64,000 bases of DNA from Streptomyces caelestis (lineage in GTDB: Bacteria > Actinomycetota > Actinomycetes > Streptomycetales > Streptomycetaceae), in contig NZ_LGCN01000074.1 of the NCBI RefSeq assembly GCF_001279005.1, forward strand, positions 233,003 to 297,002, written 5' to 3'. The notes beneath the pieces were generated by a model. That model worked only from the letters and a program-made list of their open reading frames with translations, did no database searches and was not told the origin of the DNA. Below, piece after piece: positions 26,054-34,848 of the stretch (positions are counted from its first letter, which is position 1; every line of letters starts with the position of its first letter). The position numbers and the translations under genes were made by a program.

Positions 26054-26184
26054 CGACACGGCACGCCAACCTCCGGACACGCGACTGCTCAGGAAATTTC
26101 GCCGGCCTTCGCCGTCTGGCAGCAAACTCCGGGCCCTACCGGGCTCCGGGATCCTGCACCATCCACCACTCCCAGGAGGCATGC

Positions 26185-26370
26185 ATGACCGCCATCCAGG
26201 CCGAGAGGCCGACCGCTCCCGCGCAGACGGACCTCGTGAAGACCGACGACGACCCGTTCGGGCTCGACATCACCTTCATCGAGGGCACGCCGGCGACCGA
26301 GACGGTCCTGATGTGCAGCACGGGCGACACCTGCGGCAGCTCCTGCCCCAGCGCCTGCACCACCTCATAA
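26185..26370 (+). CDS. FxLD-family lanthipeptide precursor
   Basis: 61 aa from ATG 26185, with AGGAGG at 26174-26179. The leader contains DDDPFGLDITFIE (residues 21-33), the FxLD signature. The core is rich in Ser/Thr with four Cys (44, 50, 54, 58), ending SCPSACTTS. Candidate dehydration sites in the core are S45, T46, T49, S52, S53, S56, T59, T60 and S61. A single Asp (D48 in TGDTC) is a plausible target for the PCMT-like enzyme encoded downstream. A strong hairpin separates this gene from lanB. Confidence 0.9.
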   Translation: MTAIQAERPTAPAQTDLVKTDDDPFGLDITFIEGTPATETVLMCSTGDTCGSSCPSACTTS

Positions 26371-26389
26371 GCCGGATCACCCCGGCAAC

Positions 26390-26424
26390 GCGGGCCGGAC
26401 GAGGCTTCCCCTCGTCCGGCCCGC
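26390..26424 (+). terminator. Intercistronic hairpin between lanthipeptide precursor and LanB
   Basis: Perfect 15-bp stem (GCGGGCCGGACGAGG / its complement) with a 5-nt loop, beginning 20 nt after the precursor stop. No U run. In RiPP operons such structures allow partial read-through and stabilise the short precursor mRNA. Confidence 0.7.
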
Positions 26425-26460
26425 CCCCGCCCGTCACGCCAGAAGTTGAGGAGAGCGTTG

Positions 26461-28500
26461 ATGACACGGCACCGGCCCAGCCTGTACGAGGCCGCGGGGC
26501 AGGCCATGCTGCGCGCCGCGGTACACACGACCGAACCCGCCATGCCACCCTGGCCGACGCACACGGCGCCTGCGGAAGAGTGGCGCGCGTGGCTGAGCAC
26601 GGTCTGGTCCGACACCGACTTCCGCCGGACCGTGTCGCAGGCGAGCCCTCACCTCGTCGAGCAGGTGCAGGCCATCATCGACGGCCGTACACCGAAGGTG
26701 CGCCGGATGCGCCGGGCGGCGCTGTCCACCGCCCGCTATGCGATCCGCTACGCACGCCGCTCCACCCCTTACGGCCTGTTCGCTGGCGTCGCCCCGCTCG
26801 ACTTCGACCAGGCCACGTCCGTCCGCATCGGCGACGAGCACCAAGCTGTGGCGCGCCCCGAACCGGTAGAACTCGAGGAGATGCTCAGCACCTGGGAGAG
26901 CGACACTGCGCGCATGGCCGACGCGGAGGTGTGCGTCAACACCCTGATCCGGCAACGCGACCAGCACATCCACGTGCCGTCCGAGGGTGATGCCGAGTTC
27001 CGCCTTGCCCTCAACCCTGCGCTGCGTCTCGTACTCGACCTGGCCCGATCACCGATCGGGTACCGCCAGTTGTCCGCCAAGCTGGCCGCGGAGTTCCCCG
27101 CCGTGAGCGGCACCGCGCGTGATCAGCTTCTCGGTGAACTGCTGCGGGTGCGGTTGCTGCGCTCCTCGCTGCGCGCGCCCGCCACCGTCGCCGACCCCAC
27201 CGACGTCTTACCGCCCGCAGCACGCACTCAGGCAGCCAGCCTGCGGACCGCGTGCGACCTGCGGCTGGACGCCGACGTGCGGCTGCACGAACAGGTGCTG
27301 ACCGAAGCGGAGACCGCGGCAACCATCCTGGCCCGCCTGGTCACCCATCCGAACGGGACACCGACCTGGCGGCGGTGGATCAAACAGTTATCCGAACGCT
27401 ACGGCGAGAACACCACGGTGCCGGTGGAGGTGGCCACGGATCCCGATCGGGGCGTGGGCTTCCCGGCCGGGTTCGTGACGGCGAGCGAACCGCCTCGGCC
27501 GATGTCCCGGCGTGACCGTCTGCTGCTGGAGCTGGCTGGCACCGCCGCCGCCGAAGGCAGCCGCACCGTCACGGTGACCGGGGCGATGATCGAGGAACTG
27601 GAAGCAGCGGCCGGCGCCAAACCTCACGACCTGGCGCCCCACCTCGAACTGGCCGCGCAGGTCCACGCGCCCTCTGTTCCGGCCCTGGACCGGGGCGACT
27701 TCCGGCTGTGCGTGTTGACCGTCTCCCGCTCGGCCGGATCGATGACCGGCCGGTTCTGGCACCTGTTCCCCGGCATCGAGACGGCGTACGCGAACCTGCC
27801 CACGGTCGATCCGCAGGCGGAACTCGCGCAGCTCTCCTTCCACGCCGGGCGTGTGCCGGCCGACCTGCTCACCCGCGCGCCCCAGGCCCTGCTCCGCGTC
27901 GTCAGCGTCGGCGAATTACGCCGCCCCGCCCCGCACGTCCTCTTCCCCCGCGACCTGTCGGTCACCCTCGCGGACGGTCGCCCCCAGCTGGTGGAGACGG
28001 CGACGGGCAAGCCGCTGGAGCTGCTGGCCCCCACAGCCATCAACTTCCTGTGGAACAACTACACCCCGCCGATGGCCCGCTTCCTCGGCGAGATCAGCCG
28101 GGCCGCCTCCCCTCAGGTGACCTGGTTCGACTGGGGCGCCGCCTGGACCCTGCCCTTCACCCCGGCCCTCACCTACCGGCGCACCATCCTCACCGCCGCC
28201 CGGTGGAAGATCCGCAGCCGCACGCTGCCCGCCCGCACCGCCCCCATCCAGCAGTGGGCGGACCACCTCCATGCCTGGCGCTTTCGGTTCCGGGTGCCGG
28301 AGCGGGTTCTACTCGCCGAGGACGACCAGCAGCTGCCCCTCGACCTCAGCCGCGACGTCGACCTGGACCTCCTGCGCGCGCACCTGGACGCCAGCCCCTT
28401 CGGCATCGCCACCCTGCATGAAGCGCCCCCGCCGGACGCCGACGGGTGGATCGGCGGCCGGGCCCACAGCATCGTCGTCCCCCTGGCCAGGCGCTCATGA
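26461..28500 (+). CDS. Lantibiotic dehydratase, N-terminal (glutamylation) part of a split LanB
   Basis: 679 aa, shorter than full LanB (about 1000 aa) because the SpaB_C elimination domain is encoded separately at 29605. Lant_dehydr_N features include RYAIRYARRSTPYGLFAGVA and FLGEISRAASPQVTWFDW. This half transfers Glu from glutamyl-tRNA to Ser/Thr of the precursor. ATG 26461 is chosen because it follows GAGGAG at 26449-26454. Its stop overlaps the LanC start (ATGA). Confidence 0.88.
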   Translation: MTRHRPSLYEAAGQAMLRAAVHTTEPAMPPWPTHTAPAEEWRAWLSTVWSDTDFRRTVSQASPHLVEQVQAIIDGRTPKVRRMRRAALSTARYAIRYARRSTPYGLFAGVAPLDFDQATSVRIGDEHQAVARPEPVELEEMLSTWESDTARMADAEVCVNTLIRQRDQHIHVPSEGDAEFRLALNPALRLVLDLARSPIGYRQLSAKLAAEFPAVSGTARDQLLGELLRVRLLRSSLRAPATVADPTDVLPPAARTQAASLRTACDLRLDADVRLHEQVLTEAETAATILARLVTHPNGTPTWRRWIKQLSERYGENTTVPVEVATDPDRGVGFPAGFVTASEPPRPMSRRDRLLLELAGTAAAEGSRTVTVTGAMIEELEAAAGAKPHDLAPHLELAAQVHAPSVPALDRGDFRLCVLTVSRSAGSMTGRFWHLFPGIETAYANLPTVDPQAELAQLSFHAGRVPADLLTRAPQALLRVVSVGELRRPAPHVLFPRDLSVTLADGRPQLVETATGKPLELLAPTAINFLWNNYTPPMARFLGEISRAASPQVTWFDWGAAWTLPFTPALTYRRTILTAARWKIRSRTLPARTAPIQQWADHLHAWRFRFRVPERVLLAEDDQQLPLDLSRDVDLDLLRAHLDASPFGIATLHEAPPPDADGWIGGRAHSIVVPLARRS

Positions 28501-29567
28501 CCACGACGACCGTGCCCCGTACGCAGGACCTGTCCGAGGGGCCCCTGGGGATGGCCCTGCTCGACCTCGAGCGCCGTAACCTGGCCACCGCCCGCCGCCA
28601 CCTCGCCCAGGCCACCGCCCGCGGGGTCAGCACCGGAAGCAACGCCAGCCTCTTCCACGGCGCGCCCGCCCTGGAGTTCGTCCTGGCACGCGTCCACGGG
28701 GCCGGCGACGACGTCCGCTCGGCCGTAGACCGCGTCGTGGATGCCCGACTCGCCGCCGCACACCGCCGTCAGGCGGCCGGCGCGCTGCCCCACCTCACCG
28801 AATGGGACCTCATCCGCGGTCTGACCGGACTCGCCGCCCTGTTGCTGTCCCGCCAACCGCCCGCGCCCCGGTTGCCTGACGTGCTCGCATGCCTCGTCTC
28901 GCTCGCACACCCTGCCCGCGGTGACGGCCGGATGCTGCCCGGGTGGTGGTCGGCGGTCGGCCCGGATGGGAAGGAGATGGCTGGCGGGCACGGCAACAAC
29001 GGCATGGCTCACGGCATCGCGGGGCCCCTGGCCGTGCTCTCCCTCGCCCTGCGCGCCGGCGTCAGCGTCCCCGGTCAGGAGGAAGCCGTCGGCACGTTCG
29101 CGACCTGGCTCGACCGGCACGGCGTCCACTACTGGTCCACTACAGCGCACCTGGACGCCGAGCAGCCACCCGCGTCGGAGCCGGCCCGCCAGTCCTGGTG
29201 CTATGGCCAGCCCGGCATCGCCCGCGCACAGCAGCTCGCCGCGCTCGTCCTCGGCGACCCTGCCCGGCGCCAAGCGGCCGAGGACACCGTCGCGACCATC
29301 CTGACCGACCCACTGCGGCTCGCCCGGATCACCGACTCCACGCTCTGCCACGGCTGGGCCGGGCTGCTGATGCTCACCCGCGCGGTCGCCGCCGACAGCC
29401 CCGCACCCGACCGCTTCACCCCGATCATCCAGGACCTGCACCGACGGCTGGCCATCAGCTGGGAGCACCTGCCCAAGCCCGGCTTCATGGAAGGCCGCGC
29501 CGGCGCCCAACTCGCCCTGCAGGCCGCCGATACCACCGGCTGGAGCCGCGCCCTCCTGCTCACCTGA
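28497..29567 (+). CDS. LanC-like lanthipeptide cyclase
   Basis: 356 aa. Zinc-site motifs are present: WCYGQPGIARA (first Cys) and STLCHGWAGLL (Cys-His), with the upstream GGHGNNGMAHGIAGPLAVL. LanC proteins add Cys thiols to dehydrated residues, making the thioether rings. Coupled to LanB by ATGA. It ends normally with no extra domain. Confidence 0.88.
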   Translation: MTTTTVPRTQDLSEGPLGMALLDLERRNLATARRHLAQATARGVSTGSNASLFHGAPALEFVLARVHGAGDDVRSAVDRVVDARLAAAHRRQAAGALPHLTEWDLIRGLTGLAALLLSRQPPAPRLPDVLACLVSLAHPARGDGRMLPGWWSAVGPDGKEMAGGHGNNGMAHGIAGPLAVLSLALRAGVSVPGQEEAVGTFATWLDRHGVHYWSTTAHLDAEQPPASEPARQSWCYGQPGIARAQQLAALVLGDPARRQAAEDTVATILTDPLRLARITDSTLCHGWAGLLMLTRAVAADSPAPDRFTPIIQDLHRRLAISWEHLPKPGFMEGRAGAQLALQAADTTGWSRALLLT

Positions 29568-29604
29568 CCCCCAAACCTGCCGCCCTGCAAGGAGTTTCCT
29601 ACTT

Positions 29605-31650
29605 ATGACCTTCGACGACGAGAACCTGCCGATCCCTCCGGCCACGTCCTGGTGGCACGCATCCGTGGCCTTCCTCGCCCCGCACAGGGACGCCGCCCGA
29701 GCCCTGGCGACCGCGCTGGCCAACCACCGCTTTCACTTCCTGCGCAAGGACGCCGGCGTGCGCCTACGCACCGAACAGCCCACCACTGGTCTTCTGGACC
29801 AGCTCGTCGCCGACCGCGTGATCACCAGCTGGATGGGCGGGATTTACGAGCCGGAGACCCATGCCTTCGGCGGCCCCGAGGGCATGGCGGTCGCGCACGA
29901 CGTGTTCTGCTCCGACAGCCCGGCCGCGCTCGCCGAGACCGGCACCCCTGGCGCCCGCGAGCGCAGCGTGATGCTGCTGTCCGCCATGATCCGCGAGGCC
30001 GGGCTGGACCCGTTCGAAGCCGGAGACGTGTACGCCCAGTGGGCCGCCCTGCGGCCCCCCGTCACCCCACCCCAGGGCCCCGCACTGGAGCAAGCCGTCT
30101 CCGCGATGCGGCGGCTGATGAACGCGGACGCCGTCCTCCGGCCCGACGCGGAAGCCGGCTGGGTCGAGCGCGTCGCCGCGTTCGAGGACGCCGGCCGCCG
30201 CCTGCGCCGACTCGCCGCCGACGGCCGGCTGATACGCGGAATCCGGGGCGTCATCACCCATCACGCGATCTTCGCGTTCAACCGCGCGGGCGTGCCAGCC
30301 GACGCGCAGGCGGCCACCGCGTGGCTCGGCCGTCACGTCGCCTTTTCCGCCCAGGAAGGAGCCGACGTGTATATCCCCAAGTCCGCCTCCGCGGACCCTA
30401 ACCTCCCTCGAATGGAGACCACCATGCCACCCGTAACCGACCCCAACCAGCTGCACGAAGCCCTCGCCCAGCGACTCGTCGACAGCGGCCACCTGCGCAG
30501 CAAGGCGGCCATCAACGCGTTCCGCACCATCAACCGGCACGCTTTCCTGCCCGGCATCGACCTGGAGGCCGCGTACAAGGAGGACGCGGTCCCGATCAAG
30601 CACGACGAGCACGGGGAGATGATCTCCTGCATCTCCGCGCCGTCCATCGTCGCCACCCAGCTCGAACAGCTCGGCGCCCACCCCGGCCACAAAGTCCTGG
30701 AAGCCGGAGCCGCCACCGGCTACAACGCCGCCCTCCTCGGCAAGATCGTCTCGCCCGGCGGGCAGGTGTGGACCCTCGACGTCGACCAGGACCTCGTCGC
30801 CGGCGCGAGCAAGCACCTCGCCGATGCCGGCGTCGACAACGCCACCGCGGTGATGGCCGACGGCGCGGCCGGGCTGCCCGAGCACGCCCCCTACGACCGG
30901 ATCATCTTCACCGTCGGCGCCGGCGACGTCCCCGTGAAAATCCTCGACCAGCTCACCCCCGGCGGACGCCTGGTCCTGCCGATGCGCATCCGCGGCAGCA
31001 TCTCCCGCTCCTTCGCCTTCGAACGCGACGGGGACATGTGGAAGACCGTCTCCTGCGAGATGGCCACCTTCATCCCGCTGCGCAAGGGCGTCTGCGACGA
31101 CGTCTACACCCTCGTCCCCATGGCCGGCGACGGCAACGTCCGCCTGGAGACGTTCAGCGAGCAGGACGTCGACCGCGACAGCCTTCGTACCGTCCTCGAC
31201 CAGCAACAGACCAAGCTCTACACCGGGGTGAAGTTCCGCCAGGGCTCCGCGTGGGAGTGGCTGTACCTGTACCTGGCCTGCGTGCTGCCCAACGGCCTGT
31301 CCCGCCTGCCGGGCCAGCGCCCCGGGTTCACCCCGCACTTCGGCTGGGGCTCCATGGCCGCCCTCGACGGCGGATCGCTCGCGTACCTGACCATCCGTGA
31401 GGGCGAGGACGAGAAGGGCCGGTACTGGGAGGTCGGCGTGATCGGCCACGGCGAGGGCGGCGCCGGCCTCGCCGAGCGCGTCGTGGACGAGATCCGCGCC
31501 TGGGACGCGACCGGTGGCAACGACGCCCCCGAGCCGGACTTCCGGATGGCTGTCGCCGACTCGCGTGACCGGCTGACTGCGGGCGACCCGCGCTTCGTCG
31601 TCGACAAGCCCTACAGCCGACTGGTCGTCGACTGGGCGCGCCAGGGCTGA
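29605..31650 (+). CDS. SpaB_C (thiopeptide-type dehydratase C-terminal) fused to FxLD-system PCMT-like methyltransferase
   Basis: 681 aa. Residues 1-255 resemble the SpaB_C elimination domain (SWWHASVAFLAPHRDAARAL, SSMIREAG-type helices, GRHVAFSAQEGADVY). Residues 275 onward are a protein-isoaspartate methyltransferase-like domain. Its SAM motif is VLEAGAATGYNAALLGKI, followed by MADGAAGLPEHAPYDRIIF and LTPGGRLVLPM. A C-terminal extension ends in SRLVVDWARQG. So one protein would finish dehydration and methylate an acidic side chain, probably Asp, in the lanthipeptide. AAGGAG precedes the start. Confidence 0.88.
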   Translation: MTFDDENLPIPPATSWWHASVAFLAPHRDAARALATALANHRFHFLRKDAGVRLRTEQPTTGLLDQLVADRVITSWMGGIYEPETHAFGGPEGMAVAHDVFCSDSPAALAETGTPGARERSVMLLSAMIREAGLDPFEAGDVYAQWAALRPPVTPPQGPALEQAVSAMRRLMNADAVLRPDAEAGWVERVAAFEDAGRRLRRLAADGRLIRGIRGVITHHAIFAFNRAGVPADAQAATAWLGRHVAFSAQEGADVYIPKSASADPNLPRMETTMPPVTDPNQLHEALAQRLVDSGHLRSKAAINAFRTINRHAFLPGIDLEAAYKEDAVPIKHDEHGEMISCISAPSIVATQLEQLGAHPGHKVLEAGAATGYNAALLGKIVSPGGQVWTLDVDQDLVAGASKHLADAGVDNATAVMADGAAGLPEHAPYDRIIFTVGAGDVPVKILDQLTPGGRLVLPMRIRGSISRSFAFERDGDMWKTVSCEMATFIPLRKGVCDDVYTLVPMAGDGNVRLETFSEQDVDRDSLRTVLDQQQTKLYTGVKFRQGSAWEWLYLYLACVLPNGLSRLPGQRPGFTPHFGWGSMAALDGGSLAYLTIREGEDEKGRYWEVGVIGHGEGGAGLAERVVDEIRAWDATGGNDAPEPDFRMAVADSRDRLTAGDPRFVVDKPYSRLVVDWARQG

Positions 31651-31654
31651 GCCG

Positions 31655-32767
31655 ATGATCCCCGCGATAGCCAGCCGCATTCCACTGGTCCGCCGCACCA
31701 AGGCGCCCGCGCTGCCTTTGGAGGAGCGCATCAACCACCTCACCGGGCTGACCGTCGCGCCCGCAGGTGTGAGCCACCACGACCTGGTGGCCCGCGCCTG
31801 CGGGGTCCTCAACTACGCCGCGCTGATCGCCTCCGACGTCGGCTTGCCCCGCCTGGCCAAGGACCTGTGCTGGCGCCAGCACCAGGTCTTCGCCGACGCT
31901 GGCCGCCTGAGCGGACGGGTCGCTCTCATGTCGCTGATGCCGCTCGTCAACCTCGCCCGGCTGGAGACCCGCGCAGGCCACGGCGAACTCGCCTACAGCT
32001 TGTTGCACTGCCTCAACGACGCCGCCCGGCACCGGAACAAGACCGACATCGACGGCCGCACCGTCGACCTCGCGGCCCTGACCGGCACGGACGAGGACCA
32101 CCGTGCGGTATGCCAGGAGCTGTACATCGCTCTGCTCGTGGACGGCGCCCGCGCCCTCGCACGCATCGGACGGTGGACCGAAGCCGCCGACGCCATGACC
32201 CAGCACCGCGGCATCGGCAACCGGCTCCTCGACGGCCGCCAGATCAAGATCATGGCCTTGATGGAGCAGGGACTGGACGAGCAGGCCCGCGACCTGATCG
32301 ACACCAGCCAGCCCACCGAGCCGTGGGAGGAAACCGTCGCCCTCCTTCTGCACGCCCACTGCCGGCCCACAGCCGCCCCCATGCCTGAACCCGACCTCGA
32401 CCGCACCCTGGAAGCCGCCCTCCAGCTCCTTGACCTCCCTGATCCTCCGACCGCAGCCTTCCAGACCCGGGTGGGCCTGTCAGCCCTGGAACTCGACCCC
32501 ACCGGACGCCATACCGCACGCATCCTCGACTGCCTCGTCGGCGTCGCCCGACTCGACGCCTACGCCGCACGAGAAGCGCTGCATCACCCCCTCGCCGGGT
32601 CCGCCCTGGACGACTGCGCGGCAGACGCGCTCCACAGAGTGATCACCACGGCCGGGCTGGGATCCGGCGTCCTGTCCGCCCGCCACCACGAGGCTCTGAC
32701 GGGCGCGGTCGACCACGCCGAGACAGAGCTGGAAACGCTGCTGCAGGCTGAACCCGATCCCGACTAG
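31655..32767 (+). CDS. Hypothetical helical (TPR-like) protein of the FxLD locus
   Basis: 370 aa starting 4 nt after the methyltransferase. Predominantly helical with repeat-like segments (AALIASDVGLPRLAKDLCW, GELAYSLLHCLNDAARH, GARALARIGRWTEAADAMTQ). No signal peptide or catalytic motif was recognised. Position says it works with the FxLD enzymes, perhaps as a scaffold or regulator; this is inference. Confidence 0.7.
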   Translation: MIPAIASRIPLVRRTKAPALPLEERINHLTGLTVAPAGVSHHDLVARACGVLNYAALIASDVGLPRLAKDLCWRQHQVFADAGRLSGRVALMSLMPLVNLARLETRAGHGELAYSLLHCLNDAARHRNKTDIDGRTVDLAALTGTDEDHRAVCQELYIALLVDGARALARIGRWTEAADAMTQHRGIGNRLLDGRQIKIMALMEQGLDEQARDLIDTSQPTEPWEETVALLLHAHCRPTAAPMPEPDLDRTLEAALQLLDLPDPPTAAFQTRVGLSALELDPTGRHTARILDCLVGVARLDAYAAREALHHPLAGSALDDCAADALHRVITTAGLGSGVLSARHHEALTGAVDHAETELETLLQAEPDPD

Positions 32768-33000
32768 GAGGGCACGACTGGGGCGCCGCGCCGTACTGCG
32801 GATGCTGTTTGTCGGTGTCGGCGTTTCGGCCATTTCCTGCTCGCAGCCGCCCAAAGCCAGACCAGGGCTCCGGCGCCCTCGGGGTTCCTCGACGCAGGAA
32901 ACAGCGGGATATCCAGCACGACCGAATGACGTGTGTTCGAAATCGCAGCCGCGTCGTTGAACCTCACGACTCTGCCGCAGCGACCGTCCTAGGGGGAACG

Positions 33001-34377
33001 ATGACCTCGGCCGTTACACAGGACCAGCCGCCGCAACCACCCAAAGGAACCGTGCCGGACGACGAACCGCAACAGGCCAGTGTTCGAGAGGAGGAGTACC
33101 TCTACCGCGACGAGTCGAGGCTCCAGGCCGGCTCACAGCTGACCTCCCGCACCATGGCACGGCGCCTGCCCTCGCTCGTGCGGCGCTCGGTGCAGATGGC
33201 CTGGCGCGTCGACCGCGGCGCGACCATCGGCCTGCTGGTCTGCCAGATCGGGACCGGCGTCCTCGCCGCGCTCGGCCTCCTGGCCGTCACGGGCACGATC
33301 AACGCACTGATCTCCGCAGGTGACATCACGGAGCGGCTGTGGGACGCCGCCCCGCAGCTGGCCGTCATCGCCGCCGCCACCGGACTGCGCGCGCTGCTGG
33401 GCATCACCGTCGCCTGGCTGACCGGCCGTCTGCGCCCGGTACTCGGCCGGGCAGCGGAGCTGACGATGATCGAGGCCGCGCTCGGTGCGGAACTGGCCGC
33501 CAACAACAAGCCCGGCTACAACGACGCCTACGACATCGCCGACCGCGGAGCCCAGGTCACCCCCGACCTCGTCGAAGAAGCCCAAGACGTTCTCGCGGCG
33601 ACCGCCACGCTCACCGCCGGCGCCACCGTCCTGACCGTCCTGCACCCCCTGCTCCTCCCCCTGCTTTTCCTCGCGTGCCTGCCGCAGGCCGCCGCCTACG
33701 TCCGCTCCGCGCGGGTGATCTACCTCGCCGGGCTGGAGACCTCCGGGCGCCGCCGGATGCTGGGCAAGCAGCGCTGGCACATGGCCTCTCAGGAGTCCAG
33801 CGAGGAGATGCGCGCCTGCCTCGCCGGCCCCTTCCTGATCGGCCGGTACCGGCGACTGGCCGCCTCGGTCAACGCCGCCGAACGCAAGGCCGCCAACACC
33901 GGTGCCTGGATGGGGCTGGCCGGAGCAGTGGCCGGCGGCATCGCCTCAACCGCGGTGTGGGCAGCGCTGCTGTGGCTCCTGGCCTCCGGCCGGATGAGCC
34001 TGGCGGCCGGAGGCGGCGCTGTCTTCGCCCTCCAGACCGCCACCGGCTCGGTGCGCGGCATCATCAACGGCGGAGCCCGCCTCGTGCGCACCGGCTGGTA
34101 CGTCCAGGACTGGCAGAACTTCCTCGACAACGCCCACGGCCAGGCCATGACCGACTCCCGCGGCACCACGCCCGTGACCGCAGTACCGGAGCGCTTCGAG
34201 ATCCGCGACGTCACCTACCGCTACGACGGCGCCCCCAAAGACAGCCTGAGCAACGCCCGGCTTCTGCCGCCTGGAAGTCGACCCCGACGGCGACAACGGA
34301 GTCCTGAACCCGCCGCCCAAGCACTGGCCCGCCGCCGCCATCGTCCGTGGGGCCTCCCTCGGCCGGCTGACCCATGA
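33001..34377 (+). pseudogene. ABC exporter with ATPase domain lost
   Basis: 458 codons from ATG 33001 (GGGGGAACG upstream). Up to about residue 415 it is a typical ABC transmembrane domain with several helices (IGLLVCQIGTGVLAALGLLA, AVAGGIASTAVWAALLWLLA). The nucleotide-binding domain starts (RFEIRDVTYRYDGAPKDSLS) and then, near 34250, the homology ends. No Walker A, signature or Walker B follows; the frame runs into unrelated sequence and stops at 34377. Probably once the lanthipeptide exporter, now inactive. Confidence 0.8.
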
Positions 34378-34552
34378 GCGCATCGGCGACGGAGACGACG
34401 GCAAGGGCCGATACGAGTTCGTCGTCCACGGCTACGGCGACCAAGGACACCTCGCCGCGCAGGAGGCAGCCGAGCAGGTCGCGTACTGGCAGCGCAACCA
34501 CCGCGGCGCCCGCTACCCCTTCATCACCGCCCGCCCAAGCAGCCGGCCGTGA
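34250..34552 (+). pseudogene. 3' remnant of a second PCMT-like methyltransferase
   Basis: In a different frame from the ABC gene, about 100 codons with strong GC3 end at TGA 34550. They read RLEVDPDGDNGVLNPPPKHW, ASLGRLTHERIGDGDDGKG, EFVVHGYGDQGHLAAQEAAE and ARYPFITARP. This resembles the C-terminal extension of the methyltransferase at 29605 (compare GSLAYLTIREGEDEKGRYW and VIGHGEGGAGLAERVVDE). No start or SAM-binding part remains. It appears to be one side of a deletion joint with the ABC gene. Confidence 0.65.
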
Positions 34553-34737
34553 CTCGGCGGACACGGACCATGAGCCGCACGTGTTCGCCAAGAAGCACAC
34601 CCGCATCACCGTGGACTGGCCGATCGTCTCCGGTAGGGCGGGGAGCCGCAGCACCGGATGAACAACGGTACCTCCCGCTCTCCCTAGCTGGTCCGCGCTG
34701 AACCCCCACCCGTCCACCGCCCGAAAGGCAGAGCCAC

Positions 34738-34848
34738 GTGACCTCTCCCGTCTCCGCTTCAGATCACGTCACCCCGCGTCCCGCTCCGCCCGCCCGGCAG
34801 TACGCCGCTTCCCGGCATGCCGCGTGGCTCGGCGCTGCGTCCGCATGA
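34738..34848 (+). CDS. Small upstream ORF coupled to the kinase-VanX gene
   Basis: 36 aa from GTG 34738 (GAAAGGCAG upstream), ending TGA 34846-34848, which overlaps the ATG at 34845. No recognisable motif. It may act as a leader peptide providing translational coupling. Confidence 0.4.
   Translation: MTSPVSASDHVTPRPAPPARQYAASRHAAWLGAASA

Noticed and set aside
29764..31812. 682-codon minus-strand frame over the SpaB_C-methyltransferase gene
   Set aside because: Antisense artefact of high GC3.
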